Positions 35,215 through 42,848 of a stretch of DNA of 64,000 bases are shown in pieces (position 1 is the first letter of the stretch; each line of letters opens with the position of its first letter). Source of the DNA: Bacteroidota bacterium (lineage in GTDB: Bacteria; Bacteroidota; Bacteroidia; Bacteroidales; F082); contig JAHLLA010000006.1 of NCBI GenBank assembly GCA_020444415.1, positions 62,001 to 126,000 of the forward strand. Direction: 5' to 3'. Position numbers and translations under genes: made by a program. The notes under the pieces were generated by a model that was not told the origin of the DNA, made no database searches, and worked only from the letters and a program-made list of their open reading frames with translations.

Positions 35215-35337
35215 AGCAACTAATTGTAAAATCGTATCACACCGGGTGATTATTGAAAAGGTACAGGCAATAGGATTGTATGAATTTTTAATATTCTATT
35301 TAGAATAATTATGACATGTTGATCATCCCATTTTCGC

Positions 35338-35345
35338 TACTTTTG
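35338..35345 (+). promoter_or_regulatory. Promoter of gatE, -7 box TACTTTTG
   Basis: TAnnTTTG match 36 bases before the gatE ATG. A TTG at 35319-35321 is the nearest -33 candidate (spacing 16, shorter than usual). Just upstream, ATTCTA-TT-TAGAAT (35293-35306) is a perfect small palindrome that could be an operator. The gene therefore has an ordinary host-type promoter. Confidence 0.5.
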
Positions 35346-35381
35346 GCTATTCTTTTTTACAAGTTGAAATGAACTTGAGAT

Positions 35382-37322
35382 ATGACATTTAATCCGAAGA
35401 AAAATTACGAGCAGTCACTGAAAAAAGCAGGATATGTCCCACGTGTAAAAGCAAGCCAGCATACATATGATACCATAGGTTTTATGTCAGGACTGGAGGT
35501 ACACCAGCAATTGGATACAAAGGAAAAACTATTCTGCCATTGTCCGGCAGGTAATTATAACGCCAGCGATGATTACGATGCGGAGCTGATCAGGCATATG
35601 CGGCCTACCCTAAGTGAATTGGGTGAATACGACGGTACAGCTTTAATGGAATTTAAAACCCGTAAAGAGATTATTTATCGTATAAAAAATACAACGGCCT
35701 GTACGTATGAAGTAGACGACACGCCACCTTTTCCAATGAACAGGGAAGCGCTTGGCATAGCATTGGAAATTTCACTGTTATCCAAATTGAATGTTGTAGG
35801 TGAGGTCCATATCACCCGTAAACAATACCTCGATGGGAGCATTCCAACGGGATTCCAGCGAACAGCGATATTGGGGGTTGAGGGTGAATTGCAATTACCA
35901 CATAAAAAAATCAGACTGATTCAATTAAGTATCGAAGAAGATTCATGCCGTGAAATCTCAGACATTGGGCATACACGGATATATAAAACAGACCGGCTTG
36001 GTATGCCATTAATAGAAACAGTCACTTATCCTGATTGTGAGAACCCGGATGAGGTGATGGAAACTTGCAATTATATCCGTTTTTTAAATCGCAGTACCGG
36101 AAAGGTAAGAACTGGTATGGGAGCAGGCAGAGAGGATGTGAATGTAAGTTGTAAAGGAGGGTCAAGGGTTGAAATAAAAGGTGTAGCGCATACCAAGTGG
36201 ATACCTGAATTAACACATAATGAAGCTTTCCGACAGTGGTCGTTATTGCTGATGCGAGACATGCTAAAGAATAAAATTTCAGAAGTTTCTGATTGGAAAA
36301 TTAGTTCAATTCATCTGAGCAAGCGTAACCTGAAAAAGATTGACCTGCCTGATCATGCCGAAAAACTCGTTGCTCTTAATCTGCCACAGTTTGAAGGAGC
36401 ATTATCTTGGTTTACTCAACCTGGAAAAATGTTTGCTGATGAGCTTACCGAAAGGCTTAAAGTGATCGCTTGTATTGAAAAACCAAATATGCTTCATTCG
36501 GAAGAAATAAAACCTGTTGTGTCTGAAAAGCAGTGGAAAGAAATTCGCAAACTGCTGGACGCTAAAAAAGGAGATGCTCAATTAATCATTTTGGGTCCCG
36601 AGGAAGATATTAAAATGGCATTGGAGACCGTCGAAGAGCGCTGTAAAATGGCATTGGAAGGGATTCCGCAGGAAACACGCAAATCACTCGAAGATGGAAC
36701 TACCATTTTTGAACGTGTACTCCCCGGTGCTGACCGCATGTATCCTGATACCGACTCGGCACCCATTCCTTTAGCGGACGATTATATTGAAAGTTTGAAG
36801 AAGAACCTGCCCGAAGATATTATAGAACGCTATAAAAAGTTAAAAGCCTGGGGTATTCCTGAAGACACATACACTTTTATCTTTTCCAAAGATTATTTCC
36901 CGGTCATGGAGAGAATAATTACGGACTTGGGAGCTGATCCAAAATTTGTTGGCACTTTCTTTGGCCATACGCTTAAGCATGCCGAAGGTCAATACACGGG
37001 TTCTGATGAGTTGTATCATAGCAAAATGTATAAGTTATTTGCTTTTCTGAAAAAAGAGGATTTGAAATATAAGCTGGCAAAATATATGTTGCCGGAAATC
37101 GTATTGCATCCGAAAATGGATTTTGAATCCATTTTGCTTGAAATGAAATTTAAGAAAGTGAAGGCGAAAGCCATTATTGACAGTATTCCTGTTTTAGTTG
37201 AAAAATTCAACAAGGAGAGTAAAAAGAAAGATCCTGCCGATCGCGTGAACTGGGTCATGGGACAATTACGTAAACGTGCCCTCGGCAATATGGATTTAAA
37301 GGAATTGAGCAAAAAAATATAA
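35382..37322 (+). CDS. gatE: Archaeal-type Glu-tRNA(Gln) amidotransferase, subunit E
   Basis: Kinase and transamidase subunit of GatDE, which turns Glu-tRNA(Gln) into Gln-tRNA(Gln) using ammonia made by GatD. It is 646 residues, close to archaeal GatE and much longer than bacterial GatB. The GatB/E cradle begins with 'GFMSGLEVHQQLDTKEKLFC' (~32-51) and continues with 'EVDDTPPFPMN', 'RKQYLDGSIPTGFQRT' and 'QLSIEEDSCREI'. An insert at roughly 290-420 ('LNLPQFEGALSW', 'ELTERLKVIACI') matches the AspRS-like (GAD) domain that only GatE carries. The C-terminal helical tail domain (~500-646) ends in 'MGQLRKRALGNMDLKEL'. GatD is encoded 667 bp downstream, separated from it by a nuclease gene and repeats. 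Confidence 0.93.
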   Translation: MTFNPKKNYEQSLKKAGYVPRVKASQHTYDTIGFMSGLEVHQQLDTKEKLFCHCPAGNYNASDDYDAELIRHMRPTLSELGEYDGTALMEFKTRKEIIYRIKNTTACTYEVDDTPPFPMNREALGIALEISLLSKLNVVGEVHITRKQYLDGSIPTGFQRTAILGVEGELQLPHKKIRLIQLSIEEDSCREISDIGHTRIYKTDRLGMPLIETVTYPDCENPDEVMETCNYIRFLNRSTGKVRTGMGAGREDVNVSCKGGSRVEIKGVAHTKWIPELTHNEAFRQWSLLLMRDMLKNKISEVSDWKISSIHLSKRNLKKIDLPDHAEKLVALNLPQFEGALSWFTQPGKMFADELTERLKVIACIEKPNMLHSEEIKPVVSEKQWKEIRKLLDAKKGDAQLIILGPEEDIKMALETVEERCKMALEGIPQETRKSLEDGTTIFERVLPGADRMYPDTDSAPIPLADDYIESLKKNLPEDIIERYKKLKAWGIPEDTYTFIFSKDYFPVMERIITDLGADPKFVGTFFGHTLKHAEGQYTGSDELYHSKMYKLFAFLKKEDLKYKLAKYMLPEIVLHPKMDFESILLEMKFKKVKAKAIIDSIPVLVEKFNKESKKKDPADRVNWVMGQLRKRALGNMDLKELSKKI

Positions 37323-37404
37323 TATAATTTCAAATTCCCAACATAGAGAGGAATTAAAAGATGAATGGAATCCCATTATGCACGGAATTAATATGAAGTT
37401 TCGC

Positions 37405-37440
37405 ATTCCCCTCCTCGGAGGGGTTAGGGGTGGGTAAAAA
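37405..37440 (+). repeat. GC-rich hairpin repeat, copy 1
   Basis: Contains the 16-bp palindrome CCCCTCCTCGGAGGGG followed by TTAGGGGTGGGTAAAAA. It is identical to copy 3 (37939-37974) at 35 of 36 positions, in the same orientation. Its last base is the A of the DUF559 gene's ATG. Confidence 0.85.
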
Positions 37441-37850
37441 TGAAAAGAAAAATAATTCCATATAATTCTAAACTTAAAGGGCTGGCAAAAGCATTAAGAA
37501 AGAATATGACTTTTGTTGAAGTGTTATTATGGAATGAAATAAAGCAGAAGAAGATCCTCGGATTTGATTTTGATCGTCAAAGGCCGATTGATAACTATAT
37601 TGTTGATTTTTATTGCAAGGATCTGATGCTTGCCATTGAAATTGATGGTATAACCCATGATACACCGGAAGCGGTGAATGATGATCTGGTCAGACAGCAA
37701 AGACTAAAGAATTTGGGCGTATCAATTTTAAGATTTGATGACAGAGAAGTTAGAAATGATATTGAAAATGTAATTAGAGAAATAGAAGGGTGGATTGAGA
37801 TTTGGTTGGAATTGAATCCAGATAGCAATTATGCGGGAAGAAACAGATAA
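37440..37850 (+). CDS. DUF559 (restriction-fold, Vsr-like) nuclease-like protein
   Basis: 136 residues. The sequence 'AKALRKNMTFVEVLLWNEIK', 'LGFDFDRQRPIDNYIVDFYC' and 'LMLAIEIDGITHD' follows the DUF559 pattern of the PD-(D/E)xK fold: Glu in 'TFVEVLLW', Asp in 'YIVDFYC', and E-x-D in 'AIEIDG'. These are the likely metal-binding residues, with Arg/Lys-rich ends. DUF559 proteins are related to very-short-patch-repair endonucleases, but no Dcm-type methylase or repair gene is nearby. The ATG abuts a repeat and the stop is 5 bp from an inverted repeat. Its role is unknown; a part in moving or maintaining the repeats is possible. Confidence 0.8.
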   Translation: MKRKIIPYNSKLKGLAKALRKNMTFVEVLLWNEIKQKKILGFDFDRQRPIDNYIVDFYCKDLMLAIEIDGITHDTPEAVNDDLVRQQRLKNLGVSILRFDDREVRNDIENVIREIEGWIEIWLELNPDSNYAGRNR

Positions 37851-37855
37851 AAACA

Positions 37856-37888
37856 ACCCACCCCTAAATCCCCTCCAGGGAGGGGACT
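37856..37888 (-). repeat. GC-rich hairpin repeat, inverted copy 2
   Basis: Reverse complement of the repeat with changes (CCCCTCCctGGAGGGG core, then ATTTAGGGGTGGGT). It starts 5 bp after the DUF559 stop and forms an inverted pair with copy 1. Confidence 0.8.
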
Positions 37889-37938
37889 TTAAAAGAACAG
37901 TTCATTTAATTATTGAAGAAACATAAAATAATGCTCAA

Positions 37939-37974
37939 ATTCCTCTCCTCGGAGGGGTTAGGGGTGGGTAAAAA
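37939..37974 (+). repeat. GC-rich hairpin repeat, copy 3 (next to gatD)
   Basis: Matches copy 1 at 35 of 36 bases. It ends 14 bp before the gatD ATG, so its CTCTCCTCGGAGGGG hairpin and G-run tract (GGAGGGGTTAGGGGTGGG) would lie in the gatD 5' leader. Confidence 0.85.
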
Positions 37975-37988
37975 GAAAATAAAAAAAC

Positions 37989-39374
37989 ATGACGGAAGAT
38001 ATTTTTCAGGGATATAAAGGAGATGCACTTGAAGTACTGAAAAAGTACCAGGTACGTGTTTGGGGAACTACCAAAGTTGATACAACACGCGGAACATTTG
38101 AGGGAACTGTTTTGCCCCGTTCTGAAAATGATGATGATCAGCACATCGTGATCAAAATCATTACAGGATATAATATTGGTATTGACATAAAAACCATTAC
38201 TGGTATGATCGAAACTGGCTATAAAAAAGCCAATTATAAAATTCCTGAAAAACAATTTCCCTTTACACCCGGTTTACCCAAAGTGAAACTATTTGGAACC
38301 GGGGGAACCATAGCATCGCGACTCGATTATAGAACCGGAGCTGTTATTCCGGCTTTTTCACCAGGCGAATTATATGGAGCGGTACCCGAATTAGCTGATA
38401 TATGTAATCTGGATACCGAAAAAGTATTCGCCGTATTCAGTGAAAACATGGGACCTAAACAGTATATGGCCCTTGCCAAAGCTATAGGTAAAGAAATTGA
38501 AAATGGTGTGGATGGCATCGTAGTTGGCCACGGAACCGATACGCTGCACCATACAGGTGCTGCATTGACATTCATGTGCCAGAATTTACCGGTTCCTGTA
38601 GTTTTGGTGGGCTCCCAAAGGTCATCAGACCGACCGAGTTCTGATGCAGCGCTGAACCTAATGCATGCTATGAAAGCAGCCGGACAATCCGATATTGCTG
38701 AGGTTATGGTATGTATGTTTGGCCCTACCTCGGACGAATATGGTTTACTGCATAAAGGTACACGGGTCCGGAAAATGCATTCTTCGTATCGTTCTACATT
38801 TCGAACCATCGGAGATACTCCTCTGGCAAGCATAAGCCGGAAAGAAATAAACCTGATAAAAACCGATTACAATAAACGCAGAAGTGATCGTGAAGTTAAA
38901 ATATTGCCCTATTTCAGTAATGAGGTTACCATGTTGTATTATTATCCCGGCATGAAGCCTGATACGCTGGATGCATTAGTAGATGCGGGTTATAAAGGAG
39001 TGATCATCGTGGGAACCGGACTCGGACATGTGAACAAAGAACTGTATCCGGCTATTGAGCGTGCCTATGCCAAAGGAGTGCACATGTATATGACCTTACA
39101 AACCATATGGGGTTATGTACACATGTTTGTATACGATACAGGTCGTGATATGATGGCCAAAGGCATTATTCCGGCCGGAAATATGTTGCCTGAGGTTGCC
39201 TGGGTGAAATTAAGCTGGATACTTGGACAAACAGATGATCCGGTAAAAGTTAAAGAAATGATGTTGACACCCATAAATGATGAAATCACGCATCGCGAAC
39301 CATACAATGGATATCTAGTATACCAGGGAGGTGTTCCGGATGTGGACGATTTTGTAAAAAGGGTGCATAAGTAA
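37989..39374 (+). CDS. gatD: Archaeal-type Glu-tRNA(Gln) amidotransferase, subunit D
   Basis: Glutaminase subunit of GatDE with an asparaginase fold; it frees ammonia from glutamine or asparagine and passes it to GatE. It is 461 residues. The N-terminal ~90 residues ('RGTFEGTVLPRS', 'IKIITGYNIGID') match the GatD-specific small domain and are absent from plain L-asparaginases. Catalytic residues are Thr107 (TGGTIAS), Thr183-Asp184 (HGTDT) and Lys262 ('VRKMHSSYRSTFR'). 'VGSQRSSDRPSSDAALN' is also typical of GatD. It ends 'YQGGVPDVDDFV'. It lies downstream of gatE but behind a DUF559 gene and three repeats, and has no clear promoter of its own. Confidence 0.94.
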   Translation: MTEDIFQGYKGDALEVLKKYQVRVWGTTKVDTTRGTFEGTVLPRSENDDDQHIVIKIITGYNIGIDIKTITGMIETGYKKANYKIPEKQFPFTPGLPKVKLFGTGGTIASRLDYRTGAVIPAFSPGELYGAVPELADICNLDTEKVFAVFSENMGPKQYMALAKAIGKEIENGVDGIVVGHGTDTLHHTGAALTFMCQNLPVPVVLVGSQRSSDRPSSDAALNLMHAMKAAGQSDIAEVMVCMFGPTSDEYGLLHKGTRVRKMHSSYRSTFRTIGDTPLASISRKEINLIKTDYNKRRSDREVKILPYFSNEVTMLYYYPGMKPDTLDALVDAGYKGVIIVGTGLGHVNKELYPAIERAYAKGVHMYMTLQTIWGYVHMFVYDTGRDMMAKGIIPAGNMLPEVAWVKLSWILGQTDDPVKVKEMMLTPINDEITHREPYNGYLVYQGGVPDVDDFVKRVHK

Positions 39375-39375
39375 C

Positions 39376-40446
39376 TTAACTCAGAAATTTTCTGATAAGA
39401 GCGACAAAACCTTTTATATCTTCTTCATCTGTATCCCAGGAACACATCAATCTTACCTCTTTCACATGACTTTTAGCCGATTCCCCTACCAGGGAAGGCT
39501 TTTCATTCCACACATGGAAAAAATAATCCTGTTGCAGTTTAGGAATCAATTCAGGAGGCATGGTGCAGAATACGCCATTAGCATTTACTTCCTGCGTGAT
39601 TCTTAACTCGGGGAATATAGAAATTGCTTCCGCCAGTTTTTTGGCCATCTGGTTGGCATGTGATGCATTCTTCTTCCAGAGGTCGTTTGTCAGGTAGCGG
39701 TCAAATTGTGCAGCAATATAGCGCATCTTTGAATGCAGTTGCATGCCTTGTTTGCGGAGGTACTCAAAATCCTTACCTTTGTCTTTTCCAAAAAAAACAA
39801 CTACTTCTCCAAACATCAGCCCGTTTTTGGTACCGCCAAATGAAAGTACATCCACACCCGCATCAACCGTAATGCTTCTGAAATCAGTATCAAGCGCTAC
39901 AGCCGCATTCGAGATTCGGGCACCATCCATATGCAGGAACATGTTATTCGCGTGGGCAAAATCAGCAAGGGCTTTGATCTCCAGTGGGGTGTAAATGGTT
40001 CCTAATTCTGTCACCTGCGAAATGCTAATCACCTTGGGCTGGGCATGGTGCTGGAATCCGAAACTTGTGAGAAATGGTTTTACATGCTCCGGTCTGAGTT
40101 TGCCATCTTTGGTTTCCACTTTTAATATTTTTGAGCCCATGAATTTTTCCGGAGCCGCGCATTCATCTTCATTCAGATGCGCTGTACCCACAGTTACCAC
40201 CGCATGATAGGAATGCATCAATTGTGAAATCCCCAACACATTGGCTGCCGTTCCATTGTATACAAAAAATATGGCAATATCGTCACCAAAATGCTGTTTG
40301 AATTTGCTGATGGCAGATTCTGTTACCGGGTCGTTTAGTTCGCCATAAGCTTCATTATGGGCAGGATTCACTTCCTGCAATGCCTGCATGATCTCAGGAC
40401 ATACGCCTGACCAATTGTCACTGGCAAAACCTTTTTTTATGTTCAT
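39376..40446 (-). CDS. ltaE: Low-specificity L-threonine aldolase
   Basis: PLP enzyme that cleaves threonine or allo-threonine to glycine and acetaldehyde. It is 356 residues. 'DNWSGVCPEI' and 'GTAANVLGISQ' bind the cofactor phosphate, 'LHMDGARISNAA' holds the pyridine-nitrogen Asp, and Lys207 in 'SFGGTKNGLMFGE' forms the Schiff base. Its ATG overlaps the rlmN stop by 4 bp (40443-40446), so it is the second gene of the rlmN-ltaE unit. It converges on gatD with a single base between the stops. Confidence 0.92.
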   Translation of the reverse strand: MNIKKGFASDNWSGVCPEIMQALQEVNPAHNEAYGELNDPVTESAISKFKQHFGDDIAIFFVYNGTAANVLGISQLMHSYHAVVTVGTAHLNEDECAAPEKFMGSKILKVETKDGKLRPEHVKPFLTSFGFQHHAQPKVISISQVTELGTIYTPLEIKALADFAHANNMFLHMDGARISNAAVALDTDFRSITVDAGVDVLSFGGTKNGLMFGEVVVFFGKDKGKDFEYLRKQGMQLHSKMRYIAAQFDRYLTNDLWKKNASHANQMAKKLAEAISIFPELRITQEVNANGVFCTMPPELIPKLQQDYFFHVWNEKPSLVGESAKSHVKEVRLMCSWDTDEEDIKGFVALIRKFLS

Positions 40447-41498
40447 ATATCGAGTGTCAGATTTTTTAAATCCTGTTTTTTGCTCATTTCACGTGTCGAA
40501 AGCAAACCGCAAGCCGCGTCAATATCCTGTCCACGCGATGCCCGGATGGTGGTGGTGATGCCTTTCGTTTTCAATTCTTCCTTAAATGCTTCCAGACGTT
40601 TTTCATCTGTCGTTTCCAATTGTGTACCGGGTATTTCATGAAATCGGATCAGGTTGATCCGGCAGCGGATGCCATTTAATATTCGGGCAAGTTCTTTTAC
40701 ATGTTTGGGTGTGTCGTTGAGGCCTTTAAATAAAATGTATTCAAACGAAACCCGGCGTTGCCTTCCAAAATCGTGACTCTTAATTTCGCGTATGATATCT
40801 TCAATCGTATATTTCTGGCTAACGGGCATCAGCAACCGTCTTTCGCTTTCAAAAGGCGAATGCAGGCTTACAGCCAGGTGGCAGTTGCTGTTTTCTAAAA
40901 AATGTTTCATGGCAGGTACGATGCCGATGGTAGAAACAGTGATCCGCTTCGGGCTCCATCCATATCCCCATTCGGCTGTCAGTATTTCCAGACTTTGCAT
41001 CACCTCATCCAGGTTGTCGAAGGGTTCTCCCATGCCCATATAGACGATATTGGTAAGCTGGCCATGTTCGGCTATACTGCGTACCTGGTTCAAAATCTGG
41101 TTGGCGGTGAGGTTTCCCTGTAAACCCTGTTTGCCGGTCATACAAAATAAACAACGCATTTTACATCCCACCTGGGACGAAACACAAAGCGTATTCCTGG
41201 TTTTCTCAGGAATATACGCAGCTTCAATATAGCCACCATCGGATTTGAAGAGATACTTTTTTGTGCCATCCTTTGAACTTTGAACGCTTATGGGTGTATC
41301 TAAGCCCATGTCGTATTTATCGCTAAGAGATGCCCTGGCTTTTTTTGAAAGATTGGTCATTTCTTCCATGGAGCTACATTTCTTTTGATACAGCCAATTG
41401 CAAATTTGTGCCGCTGTATATTTGGGCAAACCGATTTCAAGTACAACTGCTTTCAGTTGTTCTAGTGTTTTTCCGAATAAAGCCTCTTTTTGTTGCAT
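40443..41498 (-). CDS. rlmN: 23S rRNA A2503 / tRNA A37 C2-methyltransferase
   Basis: Radical-SAM methyltransferase acting on 23S rRNA A2503 and some tRNAs. It is 351 residues. The radical-SAM cluster motif is Cys112-x3-Cys116-x2-Cys119 ('GCKMRCLFCMTG'), and Cys330 in 'DIDAACGLLS' is the C-terminal cysteine that takes part in methyl transfer. 'MGMGEPFDNLDEVMQSL' is a family signature. First gene of a two-gene unit with ltaE; a TATCTTTG box lies 24 bases upstream. Confidence 0.96.
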   Translation of the reverse strand: MQQKEALFGKTLEQLKAVVLEIGLPKYTAAQICNWLYQKKCSSMEEMTNLSKKARASLSDKYDMGLDTPISVQSSKDGTKKYLFKSDGGYIEAAYIPEKTRNTLCVSSQVGCKMRCLFCMTGKQGLQGNLTANQILNQVRSIAEHGQLTNIVYMGMGEPFDNLDEVMQSLEILTAEWGYGWSPKRITVSTIGIVPAMKHFLENSNCHLAVSLHSPFESERRLLMPVSQKYTIEDIIREIKSHDFGRQRRVSFEYILFKGLNDTPKHVKELARILNGIRCRINLIRFHEIPGTQLETTDEKRLEAFKEELKTKGITTTIRASRGQDIDAACGLLSTREMSKKQDLKNLTLDI

Positions 41499-41521
41499 GT
41501 ATGTAGCACATATTAACTCTG

Positions 41522-41529
41522 CAAAGATA
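41522..41529 (-). promoter_or_regulatory. Bacteroidota -7 box TATCTTTG
   Basis: Minus-strand TAnnTTTG match, 23 bases upstream of the rlmN ATG. Confidence 0.5.
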
Positions 41530-41577
41530 CTTTTTTAAGAAAGAGCTTCGTTTCATTTTAAAAGGCAATTATTTATT

Positions 41578-41585
41578 TAAATTTG
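41578..41585 (+). promoter_or_regulatory. Bacteroidota -7 box TAAATTTG
   Basis: TAnnTTTG match ending 2 bases before a possible ATG at 41588. Transcription from it would start near 41592, so translation must begin at the next in-frame ATG, 41609. Confidence 0.5.
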
Positions 41586-41608
41586 AAATGTCCTTTAAAA
41601 TTCAAAAA

Positions 41609-42325
41609 ATGGAAAAAAACAACGTATCAGTCATATTGGCCGGGCTGTTTGTCGGAATCGGACTGACTTTACTAGGCTTGTTCATTTATATGGGCATTAC
41701 TCATTTTAAGTCAACCGAAAGGGTTGTCAGTGTGAAAGGATTAGCAGAAAAGGAAGTGAAGGCGAATATCGGCATCTGGCCTATTACTTTTAAGCAGGTA
41801 AGTAACGACCTGAGTGCCTTGTATAAGGAAATGGAAGACAAGCAAAAAATTCTGATCAGCTTTTTAAAAGACAACGGGTTTTCGGATGAAGAGATCAGCA
41901 CCTCACAACTGGTAACGGTCGACCGTCAGGCCAGCGATTATTATAATCCCAGCCAGGTAAATTACAGGTATTCATCAGCCAATACGGTGACGGTTTACAC
42001 GGAAAAAGTGGACCAGGTGCGGGAAGTAATGAAAAAGGTGGATGAATTGGGTAAAAAGGGTATCGCCATCCAACCGCAGGATTACGATAACCGCACACAA
42101 TTTTTATATACAAAGCTGAACGAAATCAAACCTGAAATGGTGGAAGAAGCTACCGCTAAAGGCAGGGAAGTGGCCATTCAATTTGCCAAAGATTCACAAA
42201 GCAAACTGGGAAAATTGAGAACGGCCCGACAGGGCCAGTTTTCCATTTATGATCGCGATAGCAATACACCTTACATAAAAATTGTACGGGTGGTGAATTC
42301 CATGGAGTATTACCTCGCTAATTAG
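41609..42325 (+). CDS. SIMPL (DUF541) domain protein
   Basis: 238 residues from the ATG at 41609, chosen because a -7 box overlaps the region before the earlier ATG at 41588. One N-terminal transmembrane helix (~6-28, 'VILAGLFVGIGLTLLGLFIY'), then a periplasmic SIMPL domain (~40-235) beginning 'VVSVKGLAEKEVKANIGIWP', with the Q/T-rich strands typical of the BP26/OMP28 family. Members form ring-like oligomers; the cellular role is not settled. The gene converges on a small Cys/Lys-rich gene. Confidence 0.85.
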   Translation: MEKNNVSVILAGLFVGIGLTLLGLFIYMGITHFKSTERVVSVKGLAEKEVKANIGIWPITFKQVSNDLSALYKEMEDKQKILISFLKDNGFSDEEISTSQLVTVDRQASDYYNPSQVNYRYSSANTVTVYTEKVDQVREVMKKVDELGKKGIAIQPQDYDNRTQFLYTKLNEIKPEMVEEATAKGREVAIQFAKDSQSKLGKLRTARQGQFSIYDRDSNTPYIKIVRVVNSMEYYLAN

Positions 42326-42326
42326 C

Positions 42327-42355
42327 GAAAAAAACCCGCTAAAAGAAGCAGGTTT
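42327..42355 (-). terminator. Rho-independent terminator for the Cys/Lys-rich gene
   Basis: Minus strand: AAACCTGC, 8-nt loop, GCGGGTTT (one G-T pair), then a T-run. It begins 7 bp after the stop at 42363. Confidence 0.7.
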
Positions 42356-42362
42356 GCAGTGT

Positions 42363-42719
42363 TTATTTTTTATCTCCGGAAGATTCAGGCACTTTCTTTT
42401 TATCCTGACACTCTTTGCTGTCCGCTGCTACTTTTTTCTTATCGCAACATGTGGATGATTTGGCTTTTGATTTGGCACAATCCCTATCACTTGGTTTGGC
42501 ATCATTACAATCTTTTTTAGCTGTACTTTGAACTTGCTTTTCAGCTTTAATCGTATTTTGTTCCGCACTTACTGAAGTGGTGCTTAACGGGCGGCTTGAT
42601 TCGCTGATACTCGCCTTCTCAGTTGACTCTTTAGCGACTGTTTGACTTTGAGCTGAGAAGCTGCAAAGAAAAACGACAACGAATGCCGCCATAAATTTTT
42701 GGATGTTTGATAATTTCAT
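42363..42719 (-). CDS. Small exported Lys/Cys-rich protein, function unknown
   Basis: 118 residues with a signal peptide ending at 'FSAQSQ' (~26). The first half of the mature chain is Ser/Thr/Glu-rich and probably disordered. The second half has five cysteines in a Lys/Asp background (KKDC, DRDC, STCCDKK, SKEC). No family is recognised. Disulfide bonding or metal binding is possible but unproven. It has a -7 box (42754) and its own terminator, which supports a real transcribed gene. Confidence 0.65.
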   Translation of the reverse strand: MKLSNIQKFMAAFVVVFLCSFSAQSQTVAKESTEKASISESSRPLSTTSVSAEQNTIKAEKQVQSTAKKDCNDAKPSDRDCAKSKAKSSTCCDKKKVAADSKECQDKKKVPESSGDKK

Positions 42720-42753
42720 AATAATTAATTTAATTTTGTTTTAATGATGGCGC

Positions 42754-42761
42754 CAAAGATA
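42754..42761 (-). promoter_or_regulatory. Bacteroidota -7 box TATCTTTG
   Basis: Minus-strand TAnnTTTG match 34 bases upstream of the Cys/Lys-rich gene's ATG. Confidence 0.5.
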
Positions 42762-42848
42762 GAGATTAAGCTTTCAAGTTTACCGAACAAAGAGCCAACT
42801 ATGAGAAATATCATTAAATTTGATTTTTTGTAACCAAAATAACCCAGG

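Larger units (their letters stand above)
37405..37888 (+). mobile_element. Possible DUF559-carrying element with inverted repeat ends
   Basis: A 484-bp unit made of repeat copy 1, the DUF559 nuclease gene, and an inverted, slightly different repeat copy just after the stop codon. A third, direct copy lies 50 bp further on. The gene fills the interval almost exactly, and it separates gatE from gatD. There is no transposase and no clear target-site duplication, so calling it mobile is an inference. Confidence 0.4.

Noticed and set aside
35382-37322. GatB as an alternative to GatE
   Set aside because: 646 residues with an AspRS-like insert is too long for GatB (about 480), and no gatA or gatC is nearby.
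37440-37850. Vsr mismatch endonuclease or part of a restriction system
   Set aside because: No cytosine methylase or restriction partner is encoded nearby, and the sequence is closer to DUF559 than to Vsr.
37989-39374. Plain L-asparaginase as an alternative to GatD
   Set aside because: The extra N-terminal domain and the RKMHSSYRSTFR region fit GatD, and a GatE gene is close by; asparaginases are about 100 residues shorter.
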